Position numbers and translations under genes: made by a program. A stretch of 24,625 nucleotides of DNA from a virus: positions 1 through 24,625 of IMG/VR virus record IMGVR_UViG_3300023084_000123; one strand, 5' to 3'. The notes below the pieces were generated by a model, which was given only the letters and a program-made list of their open reading frames with translations, was not told where the DNA came from and did no database searches. Below, in pieces: positions 23,336-24,625 of the stretch (position 1 is its first letter; the number at the start of each line of letters is the position of its first letter).

Positions 23336-24625
23336 TAACGTCTTCCATCCGGTCTGACATCTATACGTGGGCTACCTAACTGCCAATTAACCCCTAACCC
23401 ATCAGAACTCAACTTCAAAGCCATTTGTCTAGCGCGGGCGCGAATAAATATCTGGTCTGTGTACACTCCAACAGAAGACTCTACAACGTTCTTGCTATCT
23501 GCCACATCTGACTGGAACGTAGCTCCTGGGAAATTACGTGGTCTTACTTGGAATGTAACTTCAGGTTCTTCTACATCTGACCCAGTAAAGTTTAGATCTG
23601 GAATAATACGGCGGCTAAGCATAAATTGGTCGCCATCACCAAGATCAAAGTCAGAAGACTGAATATACGCGGACATAGCCACTCCATTTGCATCGGTTCC
23701 GTACTCATGGAAGAAAATATCTCCTTGTGCGTCATCTTGTTCTGTCGCTACACCTTGTGGGTAAGGTCTTAACGGGCTATCTAACCAAGCAGTGCGTACC
23801 ATAGTGCCGTAGTACCAGATTTTTTCAAGGTGGTTATAAACAACATACCTGTCGTTCCAGTTTGATTGTCCGCTTGGGTAGAACCACCAGACCTCGTTAT
23901 AACCTTCATTAGTGCCACATACAATCTGGTCTGCCTGTGTTCTATTCATATCAGTGAATACGTATTCCCGAACCTCACAAGGCAACGTCTCAACCCTACC
24001 AGTGTAAGCATAGAACTTATCGTGTCCCATCCAGAACACTTGGTTATTAACAGCCACACAAGCACGAGGAGAAATAATAGATATATTGTCAGCCAATTCC
24101 TGCAAGCCAAACACGTCAGTAGTGCCAAGGAACTGTAGCGAGTAAAGCTGACCTTCAGTCCAGACTAGAATCTCCTGTCTGGTAGCTAGCGCCCTAACGA
24201 TACGCGAACCACGAGAAACCCTAATAAATCCAGCACTATTGGTAACTTCTGGAGTCCAGTTAGTTGGATCGTCCTGATTCGCCCAACGGATAAGTAGTAA
24301 GTCTTGATCCCCGCCACCGTATGGAGTGCACCCAAATGCCAACAAATGCTTATCGTTCTGAGATACCAAAGTTTGCATTGCTATTGCGGGTACATCGGTA
24401 GCGCCGGACAAAGACGAAAGTAGAACAGCACGGGTACCAAGAGCCGTACCAGGATCTAAGTTAGACCCACGCTCCCAATAATAAACAGCTCCGTTTCGAA
24501 TATTAGCGACTAGATCGTTATCGAAGTTATCAAGCCACCAGTCACGTTGTGCCAAGTCAACAGGCTGTGTAGAACCAAGACCCCAGTAACTTCTACCCCA
24601 TGTACCTGTTCCCCAACCATAACCT
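23335..24625 (-). CDS. Tail nozzle / DNA stabilisation protein (5' end outside window)
   Basis: At least 429 residues are in the window; the frame is open to the right edge, so the gene starts outside it and the TTG at 24555 is internal. The visible N-terminal part is Gly/Trp-rich (GYGWGTGTWGRSYWGLGS), then AQRDWWLDNFDNDLVANIRN and GAVYYWERGS. These are typical of podovirus tail proteins of the P22 gp10 (Phage_stabilise) and T7 gp12 class. Blade-like repeats follow with W and Y strands (ILVWTEGQLYSLQFLG, VFWMGHDKFYAYTG, EVWWFYPSG, KIWYYGTM), consistent with a beta-propeller. It should close the tail tube and hold the packaged DNA. It is the first virion gene of this strand visible here, just upstream of the jelly-roll gene. 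P22-like versus T7-like naming is not decided by eye. Confidence 0.8.
   Translation of the reverse strand, partial: GYGWGTGTWGRSYWGLGSTQPVDLAQRDWWLDNFDNDLVANIRNGAVYYWERGSNLDPGTALGTRAVLLSSLSGATDVPAIAMQTLVSQNDKHLLAFGCTPYGGGDQDLLLIRWANQDDPTNWTPEVTNSAGFIRVSRGSRIVRALATRQEILVWTEGQLYSLQFLGTTDVFGLQELADNISIISPRACVAVNNQVFWMGHDKFYAYTGRVETLPCEVREYVFTDMNRTQADQIVCGTNEGYNEVWWFYPSGQSNWNDRYVVYNHLEKIWYYGTMVRTAWLDSPLRPYPQGVATEQDDAQGDIFFHEYGTDANGVAMSAYIQSSDFDLGDGDQFMLSRRIIPDLNFTGSDVEEPEVTFQVRPRNFPGATFQSDVADSKNVVESSVGVYTDQIFIRARARQMALKLSSDGLGVNWQLGSPRIDVRPDGRR

Noticed and set aside
24553-24555. TTG 24555 as start of the nozzle protein
   Set aside because: The frame continues to the right edge with the Gly/Trp-rich N-terminal segment typical of the family.

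Overview
The window is part of the genome of a tailed double-stranded DNA bacteriophage, most likely podovirus-like. The evidence is a phage family-A DNA polymerase, a primase-helicase, and a right half encoding a tail nozzle-like protein followed by a cassette that looks like T7-type internal (ejection) proteins. No bacterial housekeeping gene, tRNA, rRNA, integrase, transposase or CRISPR array was seen. Base composition is moderate (roughly mid-40s % GC by eye). Coding is very dense, with many 1-26 bp gene overlaps. The gene set resembles uncultured aquatic phage genomes; the host cannot be read from the sequence, but internal virion proteins of this kind suggest a Gram-negative host (inference).

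Layout. Positions 1-10798 are all plus strand and hold DNA metabolism. The 3' part of a DNA polymerase gene (cut by the window edge) is followed by a tightly overlapped group: a 59-residue ORF, a SAM-methyltransferase-like protein, a GT-A glycosyltransferase-like protein and a DUF3310 protein. A 129-bp non-coding stretch (3282-3410) holds a perfect 21-bp tandem repeat and a candidate extended -10 promoter. It opens a second unit: a Cas4/RecB-like PD-(D/E)XK nuclease, a small basic HNH-like protein and an SNF2-family helicase. A very good sigma70-type promoter at 5923-5950, overlapped by a perfect inverted repeat, opens a third unit: two small unknown proteins, a Cys-containing putative ssDNA-binding protein, a small HTH protein, a 940-residue primase-polymerase/SF3-like helicase and a small conserved-looking protein. 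A strong intrinsic terminator at 10886-10917 closes this arm.

Positions 10916-24625 are all minus strand and converge on the terminator. Read in transcription order (right to left) they are: a tail nozzle/DNA-stabilisation protein (5' cut by the window edge), a C1q/TNF-like jelly-roll protein (candidate receptor-binding protein), a Gly-rich virion protein, a GNAT-like protein comparable to T7 gp13, a Gln/Ala-rich protein in the gp14 position, a 656-residue protein in the gp15 position and a 2342-residue giant protein in the gp16 position. The giant protein carries an HELLH zincin motif.

How it works together (inference): the left arm supplies a complete replication core (polymerase, primase-helicase, ssDNA-binding candidate) plus recombination or DNA-processing enzymes. 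The right arm supplies the tail and the proteins ejected with the genome. No phage RNA polymerase lies in the window, and the visible promoters look like host sigma70 sites.

The most notable observation is a 12-residue peptide, KRELSELSKSLM, found identically in the putative ssDNA-binding protein and in the primase-helicase linker but encoded by different codons. It is a candidate shared docking motif of this replisome.
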